Of a stretch of 64,000 nt of DNA, positions 29,927 to 38,524 are shown piece by piece. A model generated the notes under the pieces. The model was not told the origin of the DNA, did not search any database, and saw only the letters and a list, made by a program, of their open reading frames with translations. The DNA is from Arthrobacter alpinus (GTDB taxonomy: Bacteria; Actinomycetota; Actinomycetes; Actinomycetales; Micrococcaceae): positions 2,914,001 through 2,978,000 of the forward strand of contig NZ_CP012677.1 in NCBI RefSeq assembly GCF_001294625.1, given 5' to 3'. Numbering within the stretch: the stretch's first letter is position 1; every line of letters starts with the position of its first letter. A program made the position numbers and the translations under genes.

Positions 29927-29958
29927 AAAAGCCCGGAACCTTGTGGTTCCGGGCTTTT
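29927..29958 (-). terminator. Intrinsic terminator of the tRNA-Tyr gene
   Basis: A perfect 14-base stem (29927-29940 with 29945-29958) with a 4-base loop. On the minus strand it ends in TTTT and begins a few bases after the encoded CCA of the tRNA. Confidence 0.9.
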
Positions 29959-29961
29959 CCC

Positions 29962-30046
29962 TGGTGGCAGATACTGGATTCGAACCAGTGAAGGCGTTGC
30001 CAGCTGATTTACAGTCAGCCCCCTTTGGCCGCTCGGGTAATCTGCC
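29962..30046 (-). tRNA. tRNA-Tyr (anticodon GTA)
   Basis: On the minus strand a type II tRNA of 85 bases including an encoded CCA. It has acceptor GGCAGAT pairing with ATCTGCC, anticodon stem-loop CTGACTGTAAATCAG with GTA at the anticodon, a long variable arm as expected for bacterial tRNA-Tyr, and a T arm with GGTTCGAATCC. A terminator follows directly. No other tRNA is next to it. Confidence 0.95.
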
Positions 30047-30198
30047 ATGGCCACCAAGCTCCACAAGGGAGTTTGGTTTCGCCCCCATCAAGTGGGAGCA
30101 GTAAAACTGTACAAGGTATTTGCCCAAGAATCGAATCGAGAGTTTTTTTACCCCACGATGTGCTCACAACACGATCTTGCGGCGCAGACAACCCGGCC

Positions 30199-30504
30199 CT
30201 ACGCCTGAGATTGGATCCGTTTGACCAACTGATCTTCCAGGAACACCGCCTGCTCCGGGGTGACCTGTTTCAAGGCTACGGCCCGGGCCATGTCCTCCTG
30301 AATGCCGGCGATCCTCGACGATGCCGAATTGGTCGGCGAAGCCAAGATCGACGCCGGGTCGGGGCTGACCACGGGCCCTGCGAGAACGGCTGCCGCCACC
30401 AGCGCCGCCGTCGCAACCGCCGTTGTTACGGTTGCCTTTACGCCCGGACGAGCCTTTGCTGCGACTCTCACCTGCGCACTTGCGATACCTTCATCAGTGT
30501 TCAT
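30199..30504 (-). CDS. Small single-span hypothetical protein
   Basis: A 101-residue protein that I cannot name. A basic N-terminal part is followed by one hydrophobic Ala/Val-rich span (residues about 25-47), then a Ser/Pro-rich region and a helical charged end (RIAGIQEDMARAVALKQVTPEQAVFLED). It has a good ribosome site (GGAGGA) before the ATG. The span could be a membrane anchor or an uncleaved signal. It is divergent from yajQ. Confidence 0.7.
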   Translation of the reverse strand: MNTDEGIASAQVRVAAKARPGVKATVTTAVATAALVAAAVLAGPVVSPDPASILASPTNSASSRIAGIQEDMARAVALKQVTPEQAVFLEDQLVKRIQSQA

Positions 30505-30608
30505 CGGTCCTCCATTAAAGCGGTGGTCTCAACTGCCTCAACAGTCGCCGACCCACATGTGCACTTGCCCCATGAAGACTTGGAGCAAACTGTGAGCGGA
30601 ACTAGCAA

Positions 30609-30649
30609 CGAGGGACCCAAAACTCGCTTCTCTCGCTTTGGGTCCCTCG
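30609..30649. repeat. 13-base hairpin upstream of yajQ
   Basis: CGAGGGACCCAAA (30609-30621) and TTTGGGTCCCTCG (30637-30649) pair perfectly around a 15-base loop. It lies between two divergent genes, 56 bases before the yajQ start, so it is not in a normal terminator position. It may be part of an untranslated leader. Confidence 0.65.
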
Positions 30650-30705
30650 GGCACTAGGCTTAGATTCAAAGCAAACGTTCAAATTTCCAAGTAAGTGGAG
30701 GAATC

Positions 30706-31194
30706 ATGGCTAGCGAGTCAACGTTCGACGTCGTCAGCAAGGTCGACAAGCAAGAGGTCGCCAATGCGCTGCACCAGGCCCAGAAGGAAGTAATCCAGCG
30801 CTACGACTTCAAGGGCGTGGGCGCTGAGATCGATTTCAGCGGAGAGAAGATCCTGATCAAGGCCAACTCCGAAGAGCGTGTTATGGCTGTCATGGACGTG
30901 TTCGAGTCCAAGCTGATCAAGCGTGGCATCTCCTTGAAGTCCCTGGACGCCGGCGAGCCGTACGCTTCCGGTAAGGAATACCGTCTCGAGGCGGAGATCG
31001 TCGAGGGCATCGCCCAGGACATCGCCAAGAAGATCAACAAACTGATTCGCGAGGAAGGCCCCAAGGGTGTTAAGTCCACCATCCAGGGAGACGAACTGCG
31101 CGTAAGCTCCAAGAGCCGCGACGACCTCCAGGAAGTCATGGCGCTGCTGCGCAAGTTCGAGGATGCCGACCTGCAGTTCGTCAACATGCGCTAA
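30706..31194 (+). CDS. yajQ: YajQ-family nucleotide-binding protein
   Basis: A 162-residue protein matching the YajQ/DUF520 family over its whole length: STFDVVSKVDKQEVANAL at the start, QRYDFKG in the middle and DLQFVNMR at the end. YajQ proteins fold as two RRM-like domains and bind RNA or nucleotides; some bind cyclic di-GMP (shown in Xanthomonas). The role in Actinobacteria is unclear. The ribosome site AGTGGAGG precedes the ATG, and an intrinsic terminator follows. Confidence 0.93.
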   Translation: MASESTFDVVSKVDKQEVANALHQAQKEVIQRYDFKGVGAEIDFSGEKILIKANSEERVMAVMDVFESKLIKRGISLKSLDAGEPYASGKEYRLEAEIVEGIAQDIAKKINKLIREEGPKGVKSTIQGDELRVSSKSRDDLQEVMALLRKFEDADLQFVNMR

Positions 31195-31203
31195 CGACTG
31201 CTA

Positions 31204-31275
31204 AAAGAGGCGCTTGCCGTTGAGAGTTCTTCCCCGCTAACACTGGGTGAACTCCCAGCCGCTAAGCGCCTTTTT
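31204..31275 (+). terminator. Terminator after yajQ
   Basis: AGGCGCTT (31208-31215) pairs with AAGCGCCT (31264-31271) across a structured loop, followed by TTTTTG on the plus strand. The loop is longer than usual and contains a second small stem (CTGGG/CCCAG type). Confidence 0.7.
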
Positions 31276-31340
31276 GTCCTCGTCGGGCCTATGTGCGGCG
31301 CATAAACTCTGCAGTGTTCCACACTTCCCCCAACCCAGGA

Positions 31341-31731
31341 GTGAGCACGAGCACAACGGAAATCCCAGCCGGGGCACCTTGCTGGATTGACCTGGTGACC
31401 CAAGCGGCGGCGCCGTGAAGTTCTACCAAGACGTGTTTGGCTGGAATACTTCGGTCATGAGCGACACGCCCGAATTCCGGTACACCACCCTCGGCGAAGG
31501 GCGTGAAGCCTTGGCTGGCATCATGGATGCATCCGTGTACCTGCCCGATCAGGTTCCCTCGAATTGGCTGGTGTACTTCCAGATGGACGACGCCGACGCC
31601 ACCATCGCGACGGCACTGACCTTGGGTGCCACCACCGTGAACCCGGCCGAGGATTCCCTTTTCGACCGGATTGCTGGGCTAAGCGACCCTACAGAGGCAT
31701 GTTCAAGCTGTGCCAGCCGCCAGTAGAATAG
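31341..31731 (+). pseudogene. VOC-family protein gene with two frameshifts
   Basis: The GTG at 31341, behind CCAGGAG, opens a VOC-type N-terminus (TEIPAGAPCWIDLVT) that hits a stop after 25 codons. One base too many in the GCGGCGGCG run near 31405-31413 explains the shift. The following frame gives VKFYQDVFGWNTSV through GLSDP. A second shift near 31690 is needed to reach the natural end GMFKLCQPPVE with TAG at 31729-31731. With both corrections, a single VOC domain of about 129 residues results. Confidence 0.8.
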
Positions 31732-31746
31732 GCGACCAGGTGGAGC

Positions 31747-32421
31747 CTATCCACCGGGTTGAACCAGCCCGGTGTCGTAGGCCAGCACCACCATCTGCAC
31801 CCTGTCCCGCAGCCCCAGCTTGGCTAGGATCTTGCTGACGTGGGTCTTGACAGTTTGTTCAGCTATGAACAGTTCTGCAGCGATCTCATGGTTGGACAAG
31901 CCCCTCCCCACTAGGGTCATCACCTCTCGCTCGCGCTCGGTCAACCCCTCGAGCTTTTCGCGGCAGCGGGCAGGCCGGGGCCCGGACTGGGCAAATTGTT
32001 CAATGAGCCGTTTGGTCACCGACGGGGCCAGCAAAGCCTCACCGGCGGCGACGATGCGAACGGCGGCCACCAACTCGTCGGCGAGCGCATCCTTGAGCAG
32101 AAACCCGCTGGCCCCAATCTTCAGGGCGTCGTAGACGTAGTCGTCTACGTCAAAGGTTGTCAGCATCAGCACATGGGGTGTGGATTCGCCGCCCTCGGGT
32201 GTGTCCGCCAGGATGATTCTGGCGGCCTCCAATCCGTCCATTACCGGCATGCGGACATCCATGAGCACAACGTCAGGGCGGTGCTGGGCAGCCATTTCCA
32301 CTGCCCGGGCGCCGTCTTCGGCCTGCCCCACAATGTCAATGTCCGCTTGCGCCCCCAGCAACGCCGCAAACCCTTGACGGACCATGGCCTGATCGTCAAC
32401 CACTAAGACTCGAATGCTCAC
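31747..32421 (-). CDS. NarL/LuxR-type response regulator
   Basis: A 224-residue two-domain regulator. The receiver domain has the acidic pair DD near residue 8, the phosphorylation aspartate in VVLMDVRMPVMDG, and a lysine in FLLKDAL. The C-terminal LuxR HTH spans LTEREREVMTLVGRGLSNHEIA to KTHVSKILAKLGL (joined here by ranges, not shown in full). It overlaps the histidine kinase gene by four bases (ATGA), so it is its partner. The targets are unknown. Confidence 0.93.
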   Translation of the reverse strand: MSIRVLVVDDQAMVRQGFAALLGAQADIDIVGQAEDGARAVEMAAQHRPDVVLMDVRMPVMDGLEAARIILADTPEGGESTPHVLMLTTFDVDDYVYDALKIGASGFLLKDALADELVAAVRIVAAGEALLAPSVTKRLIEQFAQSGPRPARCREKLEGLTEREREVMTLVGRGLSNHEIAAELFIAEQTVKTHVSKILAKLGLRDRVQMVVLAYDTGLVQPGG

Positions 32422-33629
32422 ATCTTTGACTTTCCAGGTTTAGTTTTGTTGGCGCTGACCAGCGGCAAGATAGCCACCACGGAGAACCCGCCATCCGGCG
32501 TCGGAGTGCAAAAGACTGAACCACCCACAATGGCTGCCCGCTCGCGCATCCCTATCAACCCTTGCCCCACGTGGGAGCCGCGGTCAAGCTGTGCCATGAC
32601 GGCCCCAATGGCCGACGGCGTGTTCACAACAGAGAGCTCCAGTCGCTCCCTGTTGCCGTTGAAAGTAATGGCCACCTCAGCCCCTGGCGCATGCCGAATC
32701 ACATTGCTGAGGGCCTCCTGGACAATTCTGTACGCGGTCAAGGCGATGATCTCCCCCACACTGTCCAGCTCGACGCCGGAAAGGTCTGGTTCCGGGACGT
32801 GGACACCGGCCGTGCGGGCGGAGGCGAGCAGCCCGGGCAGGTCACCAAACCCAGGTTGCGGTCCCATCTCCCGCCCGTCACCGGCGCTGCGGAGGGAACC
32901 GAGCATGCTGCGCATCTCTGTCATGGCCCGCCGCGAATTTGCTGCAATGTCATCAAATTCCTGTTTGAGCTCATCGCTGATCCCCGCATGTCTGTAGGCC
33001 GCGGTAGTTGCCTGAACCACCACCACTGACATGCCATGGGCCACCACATCGTGGAGCTCGCGGGCAATCCGGGTCCGTTCCTCGGCCAGCCGGCGCCGGG
33101 ACTGCTCATCGGCGCTGAGAGTTCTCTCAGCAGCCAACTCGGTGCGCAGATGCTGCCACTGCTGGGCCACAACGGCGGCCACCATGAGCCCACCAGACAC
33201 CGAGGCGAAGATGACAACGTTGATCTGGGCACCCGGGGACTGGCCCTCGGGCATGGTCAGATAGTTGGCAATGACCCCGACGCCCACGCTCATGAGCCAC
33301 GCGGCGGCCGCCACCATCCAATGGCTGCGCAACCCTGCCACGCAAATCACCAAGACCTGGGTCACCATGGCTACAACGCTGAACGGCATGGGTGCAGCCC
33401 CAAAGGGGACCGACACCAGCGGCAAGACCATCAGAGGAATCAGGGAAATCAGGACGCCAGCTACCGGTCTGGCGGCGGTCAGTCCCAGCGATGCGGAATG
33501 CAAGATCGCCATGCCCAAGCCAAAGGGCAACGCCATTTGATACAGGCTCATGTTCAGTGGCGCACCGACCGCCAGCAAGGCAATACAGACCGCCGCGGTG
33601 ACCAGCCACACCCAGCTGAGCTTCTTCAT
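32418..33629 (-). CDS. Two-component sensor histidine kinase (HisKA_3 type)
   Basis: A kinase of about 403 residues. Five to six membrane helices come first. The dimerisation and phosphoacceptor motif RIARELHDVVAHGMSVVVVQ follows, then an HATPase_c domain with IVQEALSNVIRHAPGA (N box) and GQGLIGMRERAAIVGG. The start is uncertain. The frame is open to 33872, but a perfect 16-base hairpin at 33680-33720 follows the upstream gene's stop, so I favour ATG 33629 (MKKLSWVW), just before the first helix. ATG 33701 and 33737 are alternatives. Confidence 0.9.
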   Translation of the reverse strand: MKKLSWVWLVTAAVCIALLAVGAPLNMSLYQMALPFGLGMAILHSASLGLTAARPVAGVLISLIPLMVLPLVSVPFGAAPMPFSVVAMVTQVLVICVAGLRSHWMVAAAAWLMSVGVGVIANYLTMPEGQSPGAQINVVIFASVSGGLMVAAVVAQQWQHLRTELAAERTLSADEQSRRRLAEERTRIARELHDVVAHGMSVVVVQATTAAYRHAGISDELKQEFDDIAANSRRAMTEMRSMLGSLRSAGDGREMGPQPGFGDLPGLLASARTAGVHVPEPDLSGVELDSVGEIIALTAYRIVQEALSNVIRHAPGAEVAITFNGNRERLELSVVNTPSAIGAVMAQLDRGSHVGQGLIGMRERAAIVGGSVFCTPTPDGGFSVVAILPLVSANKTKPGKSKM

Positions 33630-33679
33630 CCGCCAAAGGTTGACGGTGCTGAAGGGCGTCTGGGCCACGAGGGACTCCA

Positions 33680-33720
33680 AGGTGTGCCCACCGGTGCGCA
33701 TCGGACCGGTGGGCACACCT
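33680..33720 (-). terminator. Perfect 16-base hairpin after the phosphatase gene
   Basis: AGGTGTGCCCACCGGT (33680-33695) pairs exactly with 33705-33720 around a 9-base loop. It begins four bases after the phosphatase stop. There is no T run, so it may be a processing or attenuation element between the phosphatase and the two-component genes. Confidence 0.7.
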
Positions 33721-33723
33721 GCC

Positions 33724-34425
33724 TTAGCCTTCGTCATGGTCGGCATGGAATGCACTCGCGGCGAGCTCCGCCGTCGGACCGTCAAAATCTGTTCCACCCA
33801 GTCCCCCGGCCGGCGTCCCGTGCCAGGACTCAATGTGCCAGCCGCCGCGCGCAGCACCAGCCCCCGGTTCACCCTCTAGGACCACAATGCCGGTGTTGGA
33901 GAGCTCGTGATAGGTGGGGTCGCTCCAGTCAATATTTCCGGAGCGGTGCCCTGCCCAGAACCTGATCATCGCCCCGTGGCTGACCATGACCACGGCGCCG
34001 TCGGGTTGGTGCGCTGCGGCTTCCTGGACCACCGCGTCGAAACGGTCCAAGACGTCAATCCCGGATTCGGCACCGGGCATGCGCGCAGCCAGATCGCCCC
34101 TCAGCCACGCCTTCATAGTTGTCATATATGCCATGACCGACTCCAGGTCACCCTTCATCTCCAGCGATCCGGCACTGATTTCCCGCAGGCCATCGCGCAC
34201 GGTCGGTGTCAGGCCCAGCTCTCGGGCAAGTGGCTGCGCCGTTATGGCAGTCCGCGTCAACGTGGAAACGTAGAGCGCGCCGATCTGTTCATCGCGCAGA
34301 GCGGCAGGGACCGCGGCCGCTTGTTTCTCACCGAGTGAGGTCAGTCCGGGGCCGGGAACCGCCGTGTCCAGAAGGTTCAAGATATTGTTGGGTGTCTGCC
34401 CGTGCCGAATCAAGATCAATCGCAT
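33724..34425 (-). CDS. Histidine phosphatase (phosphoglycerate mutase-like)
   Basis: A 233-residue member of the histidine phosphatase superfamily. The phosphoacceptor motif is LIRHGQTPNN at the N-terminus. The second catalytic histidine is in VVMVSHGAMIRFWAG, and a glutamate lies in DGLREISAGSLE. The substrate is not predictable, and cofactor-dependent mutase activity is unlikely given the loop lengths. I start at ATG 34425; an ATG three codons earlier is equally possible. Confidence 0.88.
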   Translation of the reverse strand: MRLILIRHGQTPNNILNLLDTAVPGPGLTSLGEKQAAAVPAALRDEQIGALYVSTLTRTAITAQPLARELGLTPTVRDGLREISAGSLEMKGDLESVMAYMTTMKAWLRGDLAARMPGAESGIDVLDRFDAVVQEAAAHQPDGAVVMVSHGAMIRFWAGHRSGNIDWSDPTYHELSNTGIVVLEGEPGAGAARGGWHIESWHGTPAGGLGGTDFDGPTAELAASAFHADHDEG

Positions 34426-34614
34426 ACCCCCCATTCTGTACCATTCCCCTGCCGGCGTGCTTACAAATCCGCCATGGAGGTCGCCGCAGGCTTGACCCGC
34501 CCCGGACGGGGACGATTGCGATGATGTTTCAGAGTGCACCCGACCACGGGCCACGAAAGGCTCCAAGAGCTGGGCCGGGGTGGAGGTACTCTCACCACTG
34601 GAGGCTGGGAAAAA

Positions 34615-35487
34615 TCAATGCCCCAGCGGACGACCGGCCATCTTTTCCAGCCGGGCGATCCGCTCGCTCATGGGCGGGTGCGTCGCGAACAAGTTCTTCG
34701 CCCCGCCGTTGGCGAACGGGTTAGCGATCATCATGTGGCTGGCATTGACCAGGTTCTGCTCCTGCGGCAACGGTGCCCGCTGAACGCCAACTTCGAGCTT
34801 GCGCAGTGCCGAGGCTAACGCAAGCGGGTCGTCGGTGAGCTTGGCGCCGTCCTCATCGGCGTCGTACTCGCGCGTACGGCTGATGGCCAGCTGGATCATG
34901 GAGGCCGCCATCGGGGCAAGGATGGCCATGGCAATCATCGCTATCGGGTTTGCATTCCTGCGGTCGCCGCCACCAAAGAACAGCATCATCTGTGCCACGG
35001 AGGTGATGACACCAGCCACGGCAGCCGCAACAGAGGAAGTGAGGATGTCCCTGTTGTAAACGTGCATGAGCTCATGCCCCAGCACACCCCGCAGCTCGCG
35101 CTCATCCAGGATGTTCAAGATCCCCTCCGTGCAGCAAACCGCCGCATGCTTCGGATTGCGGCCAGTGGCAAAGGCGTTGGGTGCCTGGGTTGGGGAAATG
35201 TAGATGGCCGGCATGGGCTGGTTTGCCTTCACCGAGAGTTCACGCACAATCTGGAAAATTCCCGGCGCCTGCGCCTCGGTGACCGGATAGGCCTGCATGG
35301 ACCTGATGGCGATCTTGTCGCTGTTCCAGTAGCCATAGGCCGTGGTGCCCACACCAATGAGCGAGAAAATCCATAACGGTGCCGCGCTGTTGGTCCCTGC
35401 GGAAATAATGGCACCAATGCCCAGCAAGACGGCCCACAACACGCCAAAAAGCGCCGCAGTCTTAAGCCCGTTGAAGTGGTGGTGCAT
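34615..35487 (-). CDS. htpX: Membrane zinc metalloprotease HtpX
   Basis: A 290-residue membrane protease of family M48. It has two N-terminal membrane helices, the zinc motif in LGHELMHVYNRD, two further helices, and the downstream glutamate in SRTREYDADEDGA. HtpX degrades misfolded membrane proteins during envelope stress. The start is ATG 35487 (MHHHFNGLKT); ten more codons upstream are open but not conserved in character. It is divergent from an unknown gene. Confidence 0.94.
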   Translation of the reverse strand: MHHHFNGLKTAALFGVLWAVLLGIGAIISAGTNSAAPLWIFSLIGVGTTAYGYWNSDKIAIRSMQAYPVTEAQAPGIFQIVRELSVKANQPMPAIYISPTQAPNAFATGRNPKHAAVCCTEGILNILDERELRGVLGHELMHVYNRDILTSSVAAAVAGVITSVAQMMLFFGGGDRRNANPIAMIAMAILAPMAASMIQLAISRTREYDADEDGAKLTDDPLALASALRKLEVGVQRAPLPQEQNLVNASHMMIANPFANGGAKNLFATHPPMSERIARLEKMAGRPLGH

Positions 35488-35614
35488 GACTGCTCCGTTC
35501 GCTAGTACCCTGTACACCCCTAACGCACCAGTACCGGCCGTTGTTCCCGGCCTACGGCCACCGGTACCGCTCCATCAGCTATGCTGGCGGAGCGTGCCGG
35601 AAATGGAGGATCCT

Positions 35615-36502
35615 GTGTCAGCTGTGCGTGAGCAGTTGTTCGCCTCGACCTTTTGGAGTGCTCGGCGTGCCAAATTCCCTTTGACCGAGGGCCACTTTGT
35701 GCTCCGCCTCAACGACCCGGCCATCGAGTTTGGCCCCGCCTCCGCCGCCGACCTGCTGCGCTGCTACGGACATCTGCGCCTTGCCCTGGCCGAGCTCGCC
35801 GGAGCCACCGCGGCACACCTGTACATCGCCTTGAACTGGCAGCCCGTAGGCGACGCCGTCGGCGAACCGCTCGCCGAGACCTCGACCCCCACCCTGCACG
35901 CCTTCTTCTTTTTCCCGGGAAGCACGACGGCGTCGTCCGTGCTCCGCCTTCCCGCCCACCTGCGAGTGGCCGCAGGGTGCGCCGGCGGCCTCGACGCCCG
36001 GCTTCGAGCGTGGAACGGCGGTAAAGTTGCTGACACCGACCCCGCACCGGCACTACCGCCCGATCCTGCGCAGCCACGTCCCGGGGATCCCGCGCCAGGC
36101 CAGGACCGCTCGTGGGAACCAACCGGCTGGGAGGACCGCCCCTTTCACATTGAACCGGCATGGCCCACTGCGGGCGAACCTTTCCGCGGCGGGCATTGGA
36201 CCGCGATTGTTCGCTCCCGCGTCGGCTCTCTGGACCGCATGGACCCGGCAGCCCTGGTTGACCTGGCCGCCACGATGCAAGCCCTGGCAAGCCACTCGCG
36301 TCCGGCTTTCCAGGGCGTCACTGTGTGGGTCCGCGACGTGTGGGAATCGCCCACCCCGGCAACCTTTCACATCTTCGCCCGCCGGCACGGCCAGGGTACC
36401 GCGCAGGTAGCCGATTTCGTTGCCCACGGTGGATTGGATTTTCCGCTGCCACGGGATGGGCAGAGGAAAATCGGTGACCCATCGCCTACTGTGGAAAGAT
36501 GA
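35615..36502 (+). CDS. Hypothetical protein, two-part, unknown function
   Basis: I do not recognise this 295-residue protein. It starts with GTG at 35615, five bases behind GGAGGA. The N-terminal half is compact (LTEGHFVLRLNDPAIEFG and LHAFFFFPGS). A Pro/Asp-rich linker runs from about residue 135 to 180. The C-terminal half has its own fold (HWTAIVRSRVGSLD and ATFHIFARRHG). No membrane segment or signal peptide is seen. Its stop overlaps the start of the ankyrin gene (ATGA), so the two are probably translated together and may function together. Confidence 0.75.
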   Translation: MSAVREQLFASTFWSARRAKFPLTEGHFVLRLNDPAIEFGPASAADLLRCYGHLRLALAELAGATAAHLYIALNWQPVGDAVGEPLAETSTPTLHAFFFFPGSTTASSVLRLPAHLRVAAGCAGGLDARLRAWNGGKVADTDPAPALPPDPAQPRPGDPAPGQDRSWEPTGWEDRPFHIEPAWPTAGEPFRGGHWTAIVRSRVGSLDRMDPAALVDLAATMQALASHSRPAFQGVTVWVRDVWESPTPATFHIFARRHGQGTAQVADFVAHGGLDFPLPRDGQRKIGDPSPTVER

Positions 36503-36885
36503 CTTCAAACCCATCACTCAACGACGACCAGAGCGCCCAGGTCATCGCCCTTGCCATGGATCTGGCTCGTGACGGCAAGACGAACGAGCTCGCGGAGTTC
36601 CTTGATCATGGGCTCGCCGTGGACATCCAGGATGCCGACAGCAATACGCTGCTAATGCTCGCCGCCTACCGGGGACAGGCGGCGACGGTGGCCCTGCTTT
36701 TGGACCGCGGCGCCAGCCCGGACCTCTGCAATGCCCGGGGCCAGTCACCCATCGCCGGAGCACTTTTCAAGGGTGAGGACACCGTCGTCGCCCTTCTCGT
36801 AGCCGCCGGCGCCGACCTTGACGCGGGAACGCCCACGGCCCGGGCCACCGCTGCCATGTTTGGCCGCGAGCACCTCCTGGACTAG
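36499..36885 (+). CDS. Ankyrin-repeat protein
   Basis: A 128-residue protein made of about three ankyrin repeats: KTNELAEFLDHGLAVDIQD, then DSNTLLMLAAYRGQAATVALLLDRGASP and GQSPIAGALFKGEDTVVALLVAAGADLD (partial motifs). It probably mediates protein contacts in the cytoplasm. The gene converges on katA. In Pseudomonas, an ankyrin protein (AnkB) next to a catalase gene supports catalase activity, so the neighbourhood may be functional. There is no signal peptide here. Confidence 0.88.
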   Translation: MTSNPSLNDDQSAQVIALAMDLARDGKTNELAEFLDHGLAVDIQDADSNTLLMLAAYRGQAATVALLLDRGASPDLCNARGQSPIAGALFKGEDTVVALLVAAGADLDAGTPTARATAAMFGREHLLD

Positions 36886-36893
36886 ATTCTCCG

Positions 36894-36975
36894 CACTGTT
36901 ATGCGCCGCGCTCCCGGTGAGCATGGCGCAGAACAGTGTCATGCGCCGCACTCCCGGTGAGCATGGCGCAGGACA
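36894..36975. repeat. Two tandem hairpins, 40-base period, with a compensatory change
   Basis: Two units (starting 36901 and 36941) share 36 or so of 40 bases. Each folds as TGCGCC-loop-GGCGCA flanked by a further helix. In the first unit CACTGTT pairs with AACAGTG. In the second, TGTC pairs with GACA at the matching positions, so a T:A pair has become C:G. The loop CTCCCGGTGAGCAT is conserved. Confidence 0.75.
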
Positions 36976-37001
36976 GGACACCGCCGTCGTCGGGACAAAC
37001 A

Positions 37002-37046
37002 AAAACTGTCCGGAGCCAGCCGCAATGGCCGGTTCCGGACAGTTTT
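37002..37046. terminator. Bidirectional terminator between ankyrin gene and katA
   Basis: AAAACTGTCCGGA (37002-37014) pairs with TCCGGACAGTTTT (37034-37046), with A and T tracts on both sides. It ends ten bases from the katA stop. Confidence 0.88.
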
Positions 37047-37055
37047 ACGTTGCTG

Positions 37056-38519
37056 CTACTTCGACGCTTGCAGTGCTTCGATGGCCTTGCGGACACCTTC
37101 GCCGTAGGCCGGGTCGGCCTGGGTGCAGTTGTAGATGTGACGCTCGATGGTCGCCTGTGAGGCACCGTCTATGGCGCGGGCAGTGTTCTCGAAGAGCACC
37201 TGGCGCTGCGCGTCGTTCATCTTTTCGCGGAACAGGATGCCCGGCTGCTCAAAGTAGTTGGCATCGTCTTCGCGGTAGTTGAAGCGGTCCGCCACCGCAC
37301 CAACAGCCAGTGCCGGGTCGGCGTAGGCCGGCTGCTCGGCCCACCGGCCGTAGGAGTTCGGCTCGATGCCGGGAGTGCGGCCCTGGTTGCCGTCAACACG
37401 GCCCTGACCGTCACGGTGGTACGTGTTGGTGGGGTTCTTCGCCGCGTTCACCGGGATCTGGTGGTGGTTCACACCGAGGCGGTAGCGCTGGGCGTCGCCG
37501 TAGGAGAAGAGGCGGGCCTGCAGCATGCGGTCCGGGGAGAAGCTGATGCCGGGGACCACGTTGGCCGGTGCGAAGGCAGCCTGCTCAACATCGGCGTGGT
37601 AGTTCTCGGCGTTGCGGTTGAGTTCCCACTCGCCAACCTCGATCAGCGGGTAGTCCGTCTTGGACCAGACCTTGGTGAGGTCAAACGGGTGGTACTTGTA
37701 GGTGTCGGCGTCGGCCTCGGGCATGATCTGGACCATGAGCTTCCACTTGGGGAAGTCGCCGTTTTCGATCGAGTCGAACAGATCGCGCTGGCTGGACTCG
37801 CGGTCGGCAGCAACCAGGGCGCCGGCCTCTTCGTCGGTCAGGTTCTCGATGCCCTGCTGGGTCACGTGGTGGAACTTGACCCAGAAACGCTCGCCTTCAG
37901 CGTTGATCAGGGAGAAGGTGTGCGAGCCGAAACCGTGCATGTGGCGGTAGCCATTCGGGATGCCGCGGTCGGACATGACGATCGTGACCTGGTGCAGTGA
38001 CTCGGGCAGGTTCGTCCAGAAGTCCCAGTTGTTCTCGGCGCTGCGCATGTTGGTGCGCGGATCGCGCTTGACGGCGCGGTTCAGGTCGGGGAACTTCAGT
38101 CCGTCACGGAAGAAGAACACTGGGGTGTTGTTGCCCACCAGGTCCCAGTTGCCTTCATCGGTGTAGAACTTGACCGAGAAACCGCGGATGTCGCGCTCGG
38201 CGTCGGCAGCGCCGCGCTCACCGGCAACGGTGGAGAAGCGTGCAAACATTTCAGTCTGCTTGCCAACCTCGGAGAAGATATTCGCCTTGGTGTACTTGGT
38301 GATGTCGTTGGTGACGGTGAAAGTACCGAAAGCACCTGAGCCCTTGGCGTGCATGCGGCGCTCGGGGATGACCTCGCGGCTGAAGTGGGCCAGCTTCTCC
38401 AGGAACCAGACGTCCTGCAGGAGCATGGGTCCGCGGGGACCGGCGGTGAGGCTGTCCTGGTTGTTGGCAACGGGCGCGCCAGCGGCCGTGGTCAGGGGTG
38501 CGGTGTTTTCGATAGTCAT
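37056..38519 (-). CDS. katA: Monofunctional haem catalase (small-subunit)
   Basis: A 487-residue catalase converting hydrogen peroxide to water and oxygen. The distal histidine lies in [16 protein letters not shown], the distal asparagine in [16 protein letters not shown], and the proximal haem tyrosine in [14 protein letters not shown]. The length fits the small-subunit clade. It lies five bases behind a Fur-family gene on the same strand, so it is expressed from the Fur promoter and is probably peroxide- or iron-responsive. Confidence 0.96.
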   Translation of the reverse strand: MTIENTAPLTTAAGAPVANNQDSLTAGPRGPMLLQDVWFLEKLAHFSREVIPERRMHAKGSGAFGTFTVTNDITKYTKANIFSEVGKQTEMFARFSTVAGERGAADAERDIRGFSVKFYTDEGNWDLVGNNTPVFFFRDGLKFPDLNRAVKRDPRTNMRSAENNWDFWTNLPESLHQVTIVMSDRGIPNGYRHMHGFGSHTFSLINAEGERFWVKFHHVTQQGIENLTDEEAGALVAADRESSQRDLFDSIENGDFPKWKLMVQIMPEADADTYKYHPFDLTKVWSKTDYPLIEVGEWELNRNAENYHADVEQAAFAPANVVPGISFSPDRMLQARLFSYGDAQRYRLGVNHHQIPVNAAKNPTNTYHRDGQGRVDGNQGRTPGIEPNSYGRWAEQPAYADPALAVGAVADRFNYREDDANYFEQPGILFREKMNDAQRQVLFENTARAIDGASQATIERHIYNCTQADPAYGEGVRKAIEALQASK

Positions 38520-38524
38520 CTGTA

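Noticed and set aside
29716..29927. Small overlapping open frames upstream of the tRNA-Tyr terminator
   Set aside because: No ribosome sites, no recognisable sequence, and they exist in several frames at once, as is common in high-GC DNA.
36901..36980. Short CRISPR-like array
   Set aside because: Only two units that adjoin without spacers; they fold as hairpins and no cas genes are present.
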